Shown piece by piece: positions 1 to 9,029 of a stretch of 22,346 nucleotides of DNA (within the stretch, counting starts at the first letter, position 1; each line of letters begins with the position of its first letter). The stretch is from DAISJI01 sp964559835 (GTDB taxonomy: Bacteria; Acidobacteriota; Terriglobia; Terriglobales; Acidobacteriaceae). The position numbers were made by a program, and so were the translations under genes. Under the pieces are notes generated by a model. It was not told the DNA's origin. It saw only the letters and a list, made by a program, of their open reading frames with translations, and searched no databases. Location of the stretch: the NCBI GenBank assembly GCA_964559835.1, contig CAZLJE010000054.1, positions 1-22,346 of the forward strand, in the 5' to 3' direction.

Positions 1-498
<498 letters not shown>

Positions 499-531
499 GT
501 GTGTACTTTCCTTCGAATTAGTAGAGTGCAG

Positions 532-1014
532 TTAGTGGATAGGACTGCGACGAACTGCCAACGAATCCCGGCCTTTCCGTTCGGGGAATCGCCCGCGCTT
601 CGGTTGCGGCGAAGCGCACTTCGTGCAGAGCCCACGTAAAATGAGTTCACATTCGCGAATGAGTCTTTTACCAAGGGAGCCCGCGGCAGGTTTGGGGACG
701 TCGTACCACTCCACGTCCTCAACATTGCCGCAACGGTCGCAGATGAAGTGGTGATGCTGCCTTTTCGCATCGAATCGGGCGGCGCGGCCCTCGACGGCCA
801 CTTCACGCACCAAGCCAGCGCGCACCAAGTCCCTCAGGTTGTTATAGACCGTTGCCCGGGAAGAGCGCGGATCGACCCGGTTTACGGTGGCGAAGATTTC
901 CGCAGCCGTGGGATGGCTGTGGCATTCCATCAAGAAGGCCATCACAGCGTAGCGCTGCGGAGTGCATCGCAAACCGCTGCCTTCCAGATGCGCTTTGATC
1001 TCTTGTGCGTCCAC
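532..1014 (-). CDS. perR: PerR-like peroxide-responsive repressor (Fur family)
   Basis: 160-residue Fur-family metalloregulator. Residues 1-80 form the winged helix, with GLRCTPQRYAVMAFL and recognition helix SRATVYNNLRDL. The structural zinc site is Cys92-x-x-Cys95 and Cys130-x-x-Cys133. Candidate regulatory-metal ligands line up with B. subtilis PerR: His34, Asp82, His87, His89 and Asp100. The Asp at 100, where Fur usually has Glu, favours a peroxide sensor. About 24 basic residues extend the C-terminus beyond the usual family end. The start is GTG at 1014-1012, the only possible in-frame start because a stop lies six codons upstream. AGGAG sits only one base before it, unusually close. Position directly before katG supports a PerR role; Fur or Zur is less likely. 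Confidence 0.9.
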   Translation of the reverse strand: MDAQEIKAHLEGSGLRCTPQRYAVMAFLMECHSHPTAAEIFATVNRVDPRSSRATVYNNLRDLVRAGLVREVAVEGRAARFDAKRQHHHFICDRCGNVEDVEWYDVPKPAAGSLGKRLIRECELILRGLCTKCASPQPKRGRFPERKGRDSLAVRRSPIH

Positions 1015-1022
1015 GCTCCTAT

Positions 1023-1053
1023 TTAGACTCTATCTAATAAGACATTTTGTCAA
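1023..1053 (-). promoter_or_regulatory. perR promoter with Per-box-like operator
   Basis: Positions 1023-1037 read TTAGACT-C-TATCTAA, a 7-1-7 inverted repeat with six of seven pairs matching, which is the geometry of Fur/PerR boxes. On the minus strand TTGACA (1053-1048) is a perfect -35 hexamer, and the operator covers the region where the -10 box must lie, 8-22 bases before the GTG. Autoregulation of perR-katG is the simplest reading. The operator is inferred from symmetry and position, not from a known acidobacterial consensus. Confidence 0.6.
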
Positions 1054-1121
1054 GGCGAGGGAAAACCGACGCAGAATCAGGCTCTGGGAAAATTATTCAT
1101 CTCTCCGGCGGATTCTTCCTA

Positions 1122-1150
1122 CCGGCATGGCATATCGAAGAACATGCCGG
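1122..1150. repeat. 8-bp inverted repeat upstream of the CHASE3 gene
   Basis: CCGGCATG (1122-1129) and CATGCCGG (1143-1150) are exact inverted copies separated by 13 nt, in the 250-bp gap between perR and the CHASE3 gene. It could be a regulator site or a leader hairpin. No T-tract follows, so it is not a typical terminator. The rest of 1054-1288 shows no gene or clear promoter. Confidence 0.4.
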
Positions 1151-1288
1151 CGGTCCAGCCCGCGGAAATTGTCGCCAACGACGCACCTTTCTTGTCCTGT
1201 GAATTTCTCGATGCTGAATGGTGCGAGACCTGCTGCCGTAAATGCCGCGACCCGGCGTGTGCGCGACGGGTGGTGTCCTGGGCCATTC

Positions 1289-2278
1289 ATGAGAAACAGT
1301 CTGCGGAAACTTGCTCTTCCCACGACAATCGCAATCTTTTGTGCCGTGATCGGGGTGAACGCCTACCTGGCCTCGAATAACCTGAAGATCATCCAGAAGA
1401 ACGCGGCCCAGCGCATCGATGCGTCGGACATTCAGGCGGACCTGGTTGCTGTTGAACTGGATCTGCAGGCGATCGAGACCGGGCAGCGAGGTTACCTGCT
1501 CACCGGCGACACATCGTACCTGAGTCCATATACACAAGCGGTGCAGAAACTGCCGGGCGATTTGTCGACGCTGCGGTCACGGCTCTCAGCGAGACCGCCG
1601 GAGGAGCGCGCGGTCGAAAGTAAAGTCGAGGCCGTCGCAGGCTCGAAGATCGCCGATGCGAATGAGACCATCCGGCTGCGGGAGAAGGGGTACCGGCATC
1701 GAGCTTTTGTCATCGTGGATTCGAACCGCGGCAAGGAGTTGATGGACAAAGCTCGCTCGCTGCTGGCAGAGTTGTCGGCCGTGGAAACAAAGAACATTGC
1801 GCAGTACGACCGCGAGCTGAAGGACAGCGCAGTCGCGGCGCGCCAGCAATCGGGGTTGGCAAACCTCATCCTGCTTGCGCTGACGGTGATTACGCTGGTT
1901 GCGTTCAATCGACGCACAGAGAGATTGGAAGCGGCATACGCGCAACAGACAGAAGAGCTTCGTGCCACAAGCCTGAAACTCAAGCGCTTCACGTCGACGA
2001 TATCTACGAGTGTTCGCAGTGTCGCGACGCAGATGCGCGATTATGCGGAGAGCCTGCTGAACACGTACGGAGGTTTCTTACCGCGGCAAGGGCAGGAGAG
2101 AGTGCAGTGGATCCACGAAGGCAGTCTCGAAATCAACCGGTTGCTGGACGATCTGCTTGAGGGTCGAGGACCAGGGAAAATGATCGAAGAGGGTGCTTCT
2201 GGAACTCCCGACGGATTCTCCGGCAAAGGACCTCATTCGGTGGGGCTGCCGGACGAGCCGAGATCCCACACTGCTTAA
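1289..2278 (+). CDS. CHASE3-domain membrane sensor with degenerate, truncated histidine kinase module
   Basis: 329 residues from the ATG at 1289. The open frame extends 109 codons further upstream, but that part overlaps perR antisense and does not look like protein. Membrane segments at about 8-27 and 190-206 bracket an extracytoplasmic domain with the CHASE3 hallmark ETGQRGYLLTGD and a following helical bundle. Residues 208-285 resemble a coiled coil plus HisKA dimerisation helices, ending INRLLDDLLEG. The H-box that would read FSxxxSHDLRAPL reads FTSTISTSVRSVA: the phosphoacceptor His is Thr240, and the following Asp and the Pro are also replaced. No HATPase_c domain follows; the last ~45 residues are unrelated and low in complexity. 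It may be a decayed hybrid kinase or a non-catalytic sensor that pairs with another kinase. No convincing Shine-Dalgarno sequence is visible. Confidence 0.75.
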   Translation: MRNSLRKLALPTTIAIFCAVIGVNAYLASNNLKIIQKNAAQRIDASDIQADLVAVELDLQAIETGQRGYLLTGDTSYLSPYTQAVQKLPGDLSTLRSRLSARPPEERAVESKVEAVAGSKIADANETIRLREKGYRHRAFVIVDSNRGKELMDKARSLLAELSAVETKNIAQYDRELKDSAVAARQQSGLANLILLALTVITLVAFNRRTERLEAAYAQQTEELRATSLKLKRFTSTISTSVRSVATQMRDYAESLLNTYGGFLPRQGQERVQWIHEGSLEINRLLDDLLEGRGPGKMIEEGASGTPDGFSGKGPHSVGLPDEPRSHTA

Positions 2279-2285
2279 CCGGCCG

Positions 2286-2319
2286 CTCGAACCTTTGCTG
2301 AACTCGAACCTTTGCTGAA
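2286..2319. repeat. 17-bp perfect tandem duplication
   Basis: CTCGAACCTTTGCTGAA occurs twice head to tail (2286-2302 and 2303-2319), eight bases after the CHASE3 gene stop. It looks like a recent slippage duplication. Nothing else recognisable lies in the 176-bp convergent gap before the acylase gene. Confidence 0.8.
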
Positions 2320-2454
2320 AACGCCGACTTGCTTGGCACGCAATTTGGCGCGCAACTGAGCTTCCTGAGCTTTCCAGCGATGAACCGTCCGCCGTCTAGG
2401 GGCCACTGAGCGCGCTCCATGCGCAAGCGACAGCGGATGGACGCCGAGTGCTCA

Positions 2455-4671
2455 TCATTCGGCGCGTTCTGCGCCCGGGTGGTATTCCCGCTCGGTGTGC
2501 CCTTTGAGCTGGTCGCGGTAGTAGTAGACGTCGCGCAGGTTGCCGGTGGCGTAGCGCGTGGCTTCGTCGTCGAAATGCTTTGACCCGGGATGGCCGCTTT
2601 CGCCGCCGGCGGTCACCGCACGGGCGCGCACCTTCGGGCCGAATTCGACGACGGCGACGAAGCTGTTGCCGCTGCTTCCATACCACTTTTTCGTATTCGA
2701 GTACTGGCGAGCGCCGAACGAGGCGAGCGATCCCCACACGGCAGACGTGAACGCGACCGGAATGCTGGCAGCCAAGTCGTCGAAGCGCGGCGTGATCTGG
2801 TCGTCGAGGCGCTGGAAGCGATTGATTGCGCCCCACGGCGTGTTCCACTTCCCGAAGTCGCTCGTGAGCTTGTCGGACGCGGTGGCAAGCGCTTCGAGCA
2901 GCGAGGCGGGCGCGAGGCGCGTCGCGACGTAATCGTAGATCGGCATTCCGGCCTGGCGCGCTTCGTTTCTATTCCGGCGCTCGAGCTCGGTGCCCCAGTA
3001 CACGGCAAGCGAGGTGGGAACGGAATCTTCCGCCCAGCGAAAATCCCACGCGCGCAGGGCGGCGACCTGGTCGCGGAGCTTCGATTTCAGCGGGTCGGAT
3101 TCACTCGCGGTGTCGTACGCTTTCAGCAGCGCAGGAATGGTGCGCGCGAACCAGGGTAGATAGCTATCGAAGTCGGCGCCGATGAGCGACTCGAGCGAAT
3201 AATCCTTGCGCGCCGGGAAGACGCGCAGCGCGTGCAAGGTGCGCGCCGATTCGCCGCCCTGATCGATGTAAGCCGGGAAATCCTGCTTGTTGAAGGTGCC
3301 GGGACCGGCGGCCCACCAGGGGGCATCGTTGGAGTTGTAGAGCCAACCGCTCTTCGGATTCAGCAGGTGCGGCGTCTCGTTCACCTTCAGGGTGTCATGC
3401 CAGTCGGTGGCGGGGTTGCTGCCGTCGACAGGCTTGGTGAAATCGAACCGAGGGTCGCGCCGCGGAATGAAGTTGCCGTGGAAGTAGGCGATGTCGCCGT
3501 CGGCGTCGGCGAAGATTGTGTTGTTGGAGGAGTTGGCGTAGAGCTCGATCGTCTTCAGAAACGACTTATAATCGCGCGCCTTGGTGCGCAGGAACGATTG
3601 CTCGAGCTGCTCGATCGGCTTCTGCATGAGCTTGACGGCAAACCAGTGGCCGTTGGCTTCGCGCACGACAGGGCCGTGCGTCGTGCGATAGACGGTGAAC
3701 TTCTTTTCCGCCATGCCGGACGCGCTCTTGTACGGAACGGTGATGGTGCTGACCTCGACCGGACGCTCCTCGGCTCCGTATTTGTATGAGTACTGGTCGC
3801 CTTTCTTGGTGATGGTTTCGAGGTATTCGTCAATGGCGTCAACGCCGCTGGACGTATGCATCCACCCGGCATGATCGTTGAACCCCTGATAGATGAAGAA
3901 CTGTCCCCACGTGGAGGCGCCGTAGGCGTTCAGGCCTTCGTCGCTGACCATCTGCAGCTCGGAGCGGAAATAGAACGAAGTGTGCGGATTGATGAGCAGC
4001 AGCGCGTGATGGCCGGCGGTGTTGGAGGGCGCGATGGCAGCGCCATTGGAGCCGCGCGGCTCGCGGTCTTCATCGAGCTCGGCAATCGCGCGGGCCGAGG
4101 TGCCGGCTGATGGCGGCCGGCGTACACCTTCTGTCGTACCACCATAGAACGCCTGCAGCTCCCGCAGGTTGATGCGTTCGATGTCGCCGCCGATGCTGCC
4201 TTCGGTGAAGCTGAGCGCCATCCAGGGCTCGAAGTGCGTGATGACGCGCGGCTTCACCTCGGGATGCTTGTAGAGATAGAAGTTGAGGCCGTCGGCGAAG
4301 GCGTCCATCAGCTGCTTCAGCCAGGCGGGGCTCGCGCCATAGTCTTTCTTCAGCTCGGCGGGATCGACGAACAACTTCTGGCGCAAGTCCTGGTAGATCT
4401 TGCCCTCGCCTTCGGCTTCCGCGAGCCGGCCCAGCGAATTGAGGTAGTTGGTTTCGACGCGGTTGAAGTCATCTTCCGCCTGCGCGTACTCGGCGCCGAA
4501 CACGGCGTCGGCATCGGTCTTGGCGTAAACGTGGGCGATGCCCCAGTCGTCGCGGATGATGTTAACGTTCGCGGCGTGCTGCTGCCAGCGGGCGATCTCG
4601 TCTTTGGTGGCGCCGAGAGATAGGCCAGATACGGCAACGACGATGATGACTACGCGTAGAAACTTCGGCAT
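2455..4671 (-). CDS. Secreted penicillin-acylase-family N-terminal-nucleophile amidohydrolase
   Basis: 738-residue Ntn hydrolase of the penicillin G acylase / acyl-homoserine-lactone acylase superfamily, which cleaves amide bonds linking acyl groups to amines. Substrate is unknown. A signal peptide (about 1-21, ending SLGA) sends it to the periplasm. An alpha-subunit-like part (22-207) contains NIIRDDWGIAHVYAKTDADA. EPRGSNG places the autocatalytic junction before Ser208, the expected nucleophile. A downstream SSNNTIFADADGDIAYFHGN stretch carries the expected catalytic Asn region. Length fits the family (about 700-850). I chose ATG 4671 over the GTG at 4677 because GAGG lies 5 nt upstream of the ATG and the GTG overlaps it. 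The gene is divergent from receptor 1, which suggests the pair handles an imported or signalling amide compound. The 5' end is partly duplicated at 9030-9227. Confidence 0.9.
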   Translation of the reverse strand: MPKFLRVVIIVVAVSGLSLGATKDEIARWQQHAANVNIIRDDWGIAHVYAKTDADAVFGAEYAQAEDDFNRVETNYLNSLGRLAEAEGEGKIYQDLRQKLFVDPAELKKDYGASPAWLKQLMDAFADGLNFYLYKHPEVKPRVITHFEPWMALSFTEGSIGGDIERINLRELQAFYGGTTEGVRRPPSAGTSARAIAELDEDREPRGSNGAAIAPSNTAGHHALLLINPHTSFYFRSELQMVSDEGLNAYGASTWGQFFIYQGFNDHAGWMHTSSGVDAIDEYLETITKKGDQYSYKYGAEERPVEVSTITVPYKSASGMAEKKFTVYRTTHGPVVREANGHWFAVKLMQKPIEQLEQSFLRTKARDYKSFLKTIELYANSSNNTIFADADGDIAYFHGNFIPRRDPRFDFTKPVDGSNPATDWHDTLKVNETPHLLNPKSGWLYNSNDAPWWAAGPGTFNKQDFPAYIDQGGESARTLHALRVFPARKDYSLESLIGADFDSYLPWFARTIPALLKAYDTASESDPLKSKLRDQVAALRAWDFRWAEDSVPTSLAVYWGTELERRNRNEARQAGMPIYDYVATRLAPASLLEALATASDKLTSDFGKWNTPWGAINRFQRLDDQITPRFDDLAASIPVAFTSAVWGSLASFGARQYSNTKKWYGSSGNSFVAVVEFGPKVRARAVTAGGESGHPGSKHFDDEATRYATGNLRDVYYYRDQLKGHTEREYHPGAERAE

Positions 4672-4698
4672 GAGCACCTCGGAAAGCTTGTGATTATA
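4672..4698 (-). promoter_or_regulatory. Acylase -10 box and ribosome site
   Basis: On the minus strand a perfect TATAAT (4698-4693) lies 21 nt before the ATG, with GAGG at 4682-4679. The block from the ATG through TATAAT and a few bases beyond is nearly identical in the decayed copy (9192-9227), better conserved than the coding part. No good -35 is seen. Confidence 0.65.
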
Positions 4699-4767
4699 TC
4701 GGGAGCCGACAAAAGCGCACGCCGAACCGTCGTTCTGCTGCGAAACAACCGTCCAGCGCGGGTTTCA

Positions 4768-4796
4768 TTGACTTTGCCCCAAAGGTGGAATAACAT
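4768..4796 (+). promoter_or_regulatory. Promoter of TonB-dependent receptor 1
   Basis: TTGACT (4768-4773) and TAACAT (4791-4796) are separated by 17 bp, a good sigma-70 type promoter. It predicts a leader of about 160 nt before the ATG at 4967. A 7-bp hairpin (4823-4829 with 4836-4842), followed by T residues, lies early in that leader and could be an attenuator. Confidence 0.55.
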
Positions 4797-4966
4797 TCGC
4801 GCCCATTCAGAGTAATTGCTGGATTCAGCGTTCAAGCTGAATTTTACGTGTGGGGATTGGCGATTTTGGGTCTCTCGACTCTCGTTTCTTCTCTCGTCAC
4901 CAGTTTCAAGCCGCGCCGCGCCCCCCTGTTTCTTTCCGCACCACTAACTTACTCGTGAGGCAATCG

Positions 4967-7900
4967 ATGATTTCAAGAGCATTCAAACTCAGAATTCTCG
5001 CCGGGCTGATGGTACTCGCCGTCGCTATTCCCGCGGTGTTCGCGCAAAACGCTAATACGGGGACGGTATTCGGAGTGGTCAGCGACGAATCGAATGCGGT
5101 GGTCCCCAACGCCACCGTGGAACTGAAGGACACCAAAACCGGCACGGTGCGAAGCGCAACAACGAACGACGCCGGCCGCTACAGCTTTGTCGCGGTCAAT
5201 CCCGGGACCTATAGCGTGCGCACCACGGCCGCCGGGTTCCAGTCCACGCAGTCTTCCGTCCAAGTCAGCGTTGGAAATTCCTTCACGGTGAATATGACGT
5301 TACGAGTGGGCCGGGCGACGGAAACGGTGGAAGTCAGCGCCGCGAACGCTGCCGCGGAGTTGCAGACGACCGATTCCACGGTCGGTGACACCCTCGGCGG
5401 AGACGCGCTGGCGCTGCTGCCAACCCTGCAGCGAAACGTCAGCAGCCTGCTCCTGCTGCAACCAGCCTCGTTGCCGCAGCAGCAGGGGAACCAGGGTAGC
5501 TCTCTTGGCGGACAGGTCGCCGGCAGCCAGAGCGACCAGAACAGCATCGTGCTGGACGGCTCGAACATCACGAACGGCGTCTCCGGCAACTCGGACTACT
5601 ACACGAACTTCCGCGGCGGTCCCGAGCCGCCCATTCCTACGCCCGTGGAGAGCGTGGAGGAATTCAAGGTAGCCACGAATAACCCGAATGCCAGTTTCGC
5701 CGGCGCGGCAGGCAGCCAGGTCATGCTGGTGACCAAGCGCGGCAGCAACGCCTTCCACGGCTCCGCCTACGAGTTCTTCCAGAACTCTGCGCTGAACGCC
5801 AACAGCTGGGAACGTAACTTCCACAATCAGCCGCGGCCCGTCACCCACGACAACCGTTACGGCGGCGCATTCGGCGGGTTCATCCCGAAGCTGGGCGAGA
5901 AAAACAAGACGTATTTCTATATGAACTATGAGGGCCGTAAGCAGTCGCAGGCTGAGCAGATCGAAAAGCTCGTGCCCTCGGACCTGATGCGCCAAGGGAT
6001 CCTCCAGTACCGCGACAACACCGGCAAGATCGTGCAGTACAACCTCGCCACAGGGGCGCAATGCGGCTCCTCCGGCACGGGCGCATGCGACCCGCTCAAG
6101 CTCGGTATCAACCCGGTCATCCAGGGGATCTGGAAGACCATGCCCGCCGGCAACGATCCGAACTACTCCGGCGGAGACGGCCTCAACACGCTCGGGTTTA
6201 CCGGCGCCGTTAAGCTCCCGGTCAGCGAGAACTTCGGCGTTGTCCGCTTGGATCGCGCTCTCACGCAGAACTGGCAGGTGATGACCAGCTTCCGGTATTT
6301 TGAGCAGGAAGGCACCGTCGACAAGCAGATCGACATCGCCGGCCTGTTGAAGGGCGATACGGCGGGCGTGCCGACCTCGGCGGCCTCGATCCCGCGCCAG
6401 CCCCGTTATTACGTCGCTCAACTGACGGGCGTGATCAAGCCGACCCTCACCAACGTCTTGAACCTGTCTTTTATGCGTGACTGGTGGCAATGGGGCACCG
6501 CGGGTGCGTTCCCGCAGATTGCCGGAACCGCCGCCACACTGCAAATCGGCGGCGAGTCGCAGAACAATGCGCTCGTTCCCATGAACGTCGACACCAACAG
6601 CATTCGCACGCGCATGTGGGACAGCCACAGCTACGCCGTGAAGGACGACCTCTCCTGGCTCAAAGGCAATCACATGATCCAGTTCGGCGGATCGGTGTCG
6701 CACTCGGCAGTGATGTTCAACCGCAATGACGGACAGGTCTCGTCGCTGACGCAGATGGTGTACCAGGTGACGCAGGGCAGCGGCATCAACATCCCGAGCA
6801 CCTATATCCCGCGCATTTGCGCTTCCGCGTCGGACTCCAACTGCCTGCCCTCGAACCAGCAAAGCAATTGGAAGACGCTCTACGCCGCAAGCCTGGGCCT
6901 GGTCGATTCCGCAAACATCCTCGGCACGCGCGCGGGCGACGGATCTCCCAACGCACTCGGGACTCCGACCAGCGACCAGGACCACTACATGGACTACAGC
7001 CTCTACATCAACGACTCGTGGCACCTGAAGCCGACTCTGACGCTCAATGCGGGCCTCAACTGGTCGGCCGATCCGCCGCCGGTCGAGGCTAACGGCAAGC
7101 AGTCGATGATGGTTTACGCCGGCTCCGGCCAGATCGTCACCCCGTGGAATTACCTCCAGCAGCGCAAGGCAGCCGCGCTCGCCGGACAGGTCTTCAATCC
7201 TGTGATCGGCTTCGAGCCCATCAAGAGCCTGCATCGCAAGTATCCGTGGGACCCGGTGTGGAGCGACTTTGCTCCTCGCGTCGCGCTTGCCTGGAATCCG
7301 CGATTCGATGACGGGTTCCTGGGCAGGATCTTCGGGAACAATCGCACCGTGATCCGCGGCGGCTATGGCATGACCTACGACCGCCTTAACGGGGTGCAGA
7401 AGGTTATCAACGGGCTGCAAGGGATCGGGTTCCAGCAGACGCTGTCGTGCATCGGCCCCAACAACGCTGCAACCGTGAGCTGCCTCGGTATCGGCAAGAC
7501 CGATCCAAGCAGCGCCTTCCGCATCGGCACGAACGGCAGCACGGTTCCGACGCCGCCCATCACGGCGCTCAACCAGATTCCGCTCATCCCGGGCACGTTG
7601 GCCATTGCCGGCGCGACGCAGGCGCAGATTCCCCAGGCGTACCAGATGGACCCGCAGTACAAGCCCGGACGCAATCACGAATTCGACCTCACCGTGCAAC
7701 GCGAGTTGTCCGACAACACGATCCTTGAGTTCGGCTACATCGGCCACATCGCGCACGGCATCTATTCGCCGCTGCAGGCAAACCAGGTGCCGTATTTCAT
7801 GACCCTAGGCGGGCAGAGCTTCGCCCAGGCCTACGACACGGTCGCGAACGCGCTCCGCTCCGGTACCGCGGCCAGCGCGATCGCCCCGCAGGCTTTCTTC

Positions 7901-8890
7901 GAGACGGCGCTCGCCGGCAATAGTGTCTGCAAGCCGAACTGCACCGCCGGCGTGGCCTCAAAGTATGGGTCCAACTTCACGAACGAGCAGGTCTTCTCGT
8001 TGTGGAACAACATTCAGCCGTCGTTTGTGTTCGGACCGGCGACCGCCGCAACGAACCAGGTGACGAACATGTTCTTCTGGGCCAGCCGTGCCCGGTCGAA
8101 CTACAACGCGGCTTTCATCTCGCTGAAAGAACGCAACTGGCACGGGCTCACGCTCAATGCGAACCTCACGTATTCGCATTCACTCGATAACACTTCCGGC
8201 GGCATCCAGGACGTGGACCGCGCCGTAGTCAATTCTTACAACCTCGACTACGGGTACGGCACCTCGGCCTTTGACCGCAAGTTCGTCTTCAACCTGCTCG
8301 GCGTTTACCAGTTGCCGTTCGGCAAGAGCGGCAGCGGGCTCGCTCGGCATCTGTTCGGCGGGTGGTCCGTGGCTCCGATCTGGAGTTGGTACAGCGGTCT
8401 GCCGCTGAAGGTTGCTGCCGGGTCTTCGCAGGAGTTCGGACAATCGTCGGGTGCGTCGGCGAGCGCGGTTCCGCTTGCTGCCGACACTTTCGGCAACAGC
8501 GTGCATTCCGGCGTCAGCGGCGATACCACGACGAACGTGGCCACCTCAGGGAATCCGGCGAAGGGTGGCACCGGCCTCAATCTCTTCGCCAACCCAACGG
8601 CGGTTTACCAGGCGTTCCGCCCGGTGTTGCTCAGCCAGGACACGAACGGAAACATCAGCGGGACTTTGCGTGGGATGGCCCGCTGGAATGTCGACATGTC
8701 TATCGCAAAGAAGATCCAGTTCACCGAACGCGTCAGCAGTACCTTGACCGTGCAGATGTTCAACATGTTCAACCACGTGCAGTTCAACGATCCATCGCTG
8801 TCGCTGCAATCGCCGTCCACCTTCGGCGTGATCAGCACACAGCTCAACACACCGCGTGTCATCGAACTCGGTATTCACTTCGATTTCTGA
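4967..8890 (+). CDS. Oar-like TonB-dependent outer-membrane receptor 1
   Basis: 1307-residue outer-membrane beta-barrel receptor that probably imports an oligomeric or bulky substrate, energised by TonB. The start is ATG 4967, with TGAGG six bases upstream; the open frame begins earlier but only this ATG yields a signal peptide (about 1-26, VFA-Q). Residues ~30-113 form a carboxypeptidase-regulatory-like domain (GTVFGVVSDESNAVVPNATV, DAGRYSFVAVNPGTYSV). The plug region follows with SIVLDGSNITNGVSG and VESVEEFKVATNNPNASF. The remainder is barrel, ending in aromatic-rich IELGIHFDF as expected for a barrel insertion signal. It belongs to the large receptor family expanded in Acidobacteria. Divergent acylase and a strong terminator make it a single-gene unit. 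Substrate cannot be read from sequence. Confidence 0.92.
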   Translation: MISRAFKLRILAGLMVLAVAIPAVFAQNANTGTVFGVVSDESNAVVPNATVELKDTKTGTVRSATTNDAGRYSFVAVNPGTYSVRTTAAGFQSTQSSVQVSVGNSFTVNMTLRVGRATETVEVSAANAAAELQTTDSTVGDTLGGDALALLPTLQRNVSSLLLLQPASLPQQQGNQGSSLGGQVAGSQSDQNSIVLDGSNITNGVSGNSDYYTNFRGGPEPPIPTPVESVEEFKVATNNPNASFAGAAGSQVMLVTKRGSNAFHGSAYEFFQNSALNANSWERNFHNQPRPVTHDNRYGGAFGGFIPKLGEKNKTYFYMNYEGRKQSQAEQIEKLVPSDLMRQGILQYRDNTGKIVQYNLATGAQCGSSGTGACDPLKLGINPVIQGIWKTMPAGNDPNYSGGDGLNTLGFTGAVKLPVSENFGVVRLDRALTQNWQVMTSFRYFEQEGTVDKQIDIAGLLKGDTAGVPTSAASIPRQPRYYVAQLTGVIKPTLTNVLNLSFMRDWWQWGTAGAFPQIAGTAATLQIGGESQNNALVPMNVDTNSIRTRMWDSHSYAVKDDLSWLKGNHMIQFGGSVSHSAVMFNRNDGQVSSLTQMVYQVTQGSGINIPSTYIPRICASASDSNCLPSNQQSNWKTLYAASLGLVDSANILGTRAGDGSPNALGTPTSDQDHYMDYSLYINDSWHLKPTLTLNAGLNWSADPPPVEANGKQSMMVYAGSGQIVTPWNYLQQRKAAALAGQVFNPVIGFEPIKSLHRKYPWDPVWSDFAPRVALAWNPRFDDGFLGRIFGNNRTVIRGGYGMTYDRLNGVQKVINGLQGIGFQQTLSCIGPNNAATVSCLGIGKTDPSSAFRIGTNGSTVPTPPITALNQIPLIPGTLAIAGATQAQIPQAYQMDPQYKPGRNHEFDLTVQRELSDNTILEFGYIGHIAHGIYSPLQANQVPYFMTLGGQSFAQAYDTVANALRSGTAASAIAPQAFFETALAGNSVCKPNCTAGVASKYGSNFTNEQVFSLWNNIQPSFVFGPATAATNQVTNMFFWASRARSNYNAAFISLKERNWHGLTLNANLTYSHSLDNTSGGIQDVDRAVVNSYNLDYGYGTSAFDRKFVFNLLGVYQLPFGKSGSGLARHLFGGWSVAPIWSWYSGLPLKVAAGSSQEFGQSSGASASAVPLAADTFGNSVHSGVSGDTTTNVATSGNPAKGGTGLNLFANPTAVYQAFRPVLLSQDTNGNISGTLRGMARWNVDMSIAKKIQFTERVSSTLTVQMFNMFNHVQFNDPSLSLQSPSTFGVISTQLNTPRVIELGIHFDF

Positions 8891-8911
8891 TCCGAGTTCG
8901 TCCGAACGCAC

Positions 8912-8956
8912 GCCCCGATCCAGCCCGCGCATGCGGCTGGATCGGGGCTTCTCTTT
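8912..8956 (+). terminator. Intrinsic terminator of receptor 1
   Basis: A perfect 14-bp stem (8912-8925 with 8935-8948, arm GCCCCGATCCAGCC), with a 9-nt loop and the T-rich tail TTCTCTTTT, starts 22 bases after the stop codon. Confidence 0.92.
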
Positions 8957-9009
8957 TGGTAACGAGGAAATGGTCGAAGCGTTTAACTTGCGGTGAGCGA
9001 CATCACGTA

Positions 9010-9029
9010 GGCTAGAACTGCTCTCCGAA
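9010..9029 (-). other. Detached copy of the 3' end of trmFO
   Basis: These 20 bases match 13078-13097, the last codons and stop of trmFO, at 19 of 20 positions. On the minus strand they encode the same final residues and stop (FGEQF-stop). They abut the acylase remnant directly; trmFO and acylase share CCGAA at the joint. Interpretation: left by a duplication that joined the trmFO end to the acylase 5' part. Confidence 0.6.

Noticed and set aside
962..1288. N-terminal 109-codon extension of the CHASE3 protein
   Set aside because: It overlaps the start of perR on the other strand, has unlikely composition, and would place residues ahead of a normal membrane anchor start.
5300..7756. 818-codon open frame on the minus strand, antisense to receptor 1
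   Set aside because: It mirrors the receptor codons in GC-rich DNA, has no domain, signal or ribosome site, and shows the Arg/Val/Ala bias of a shadow frame.
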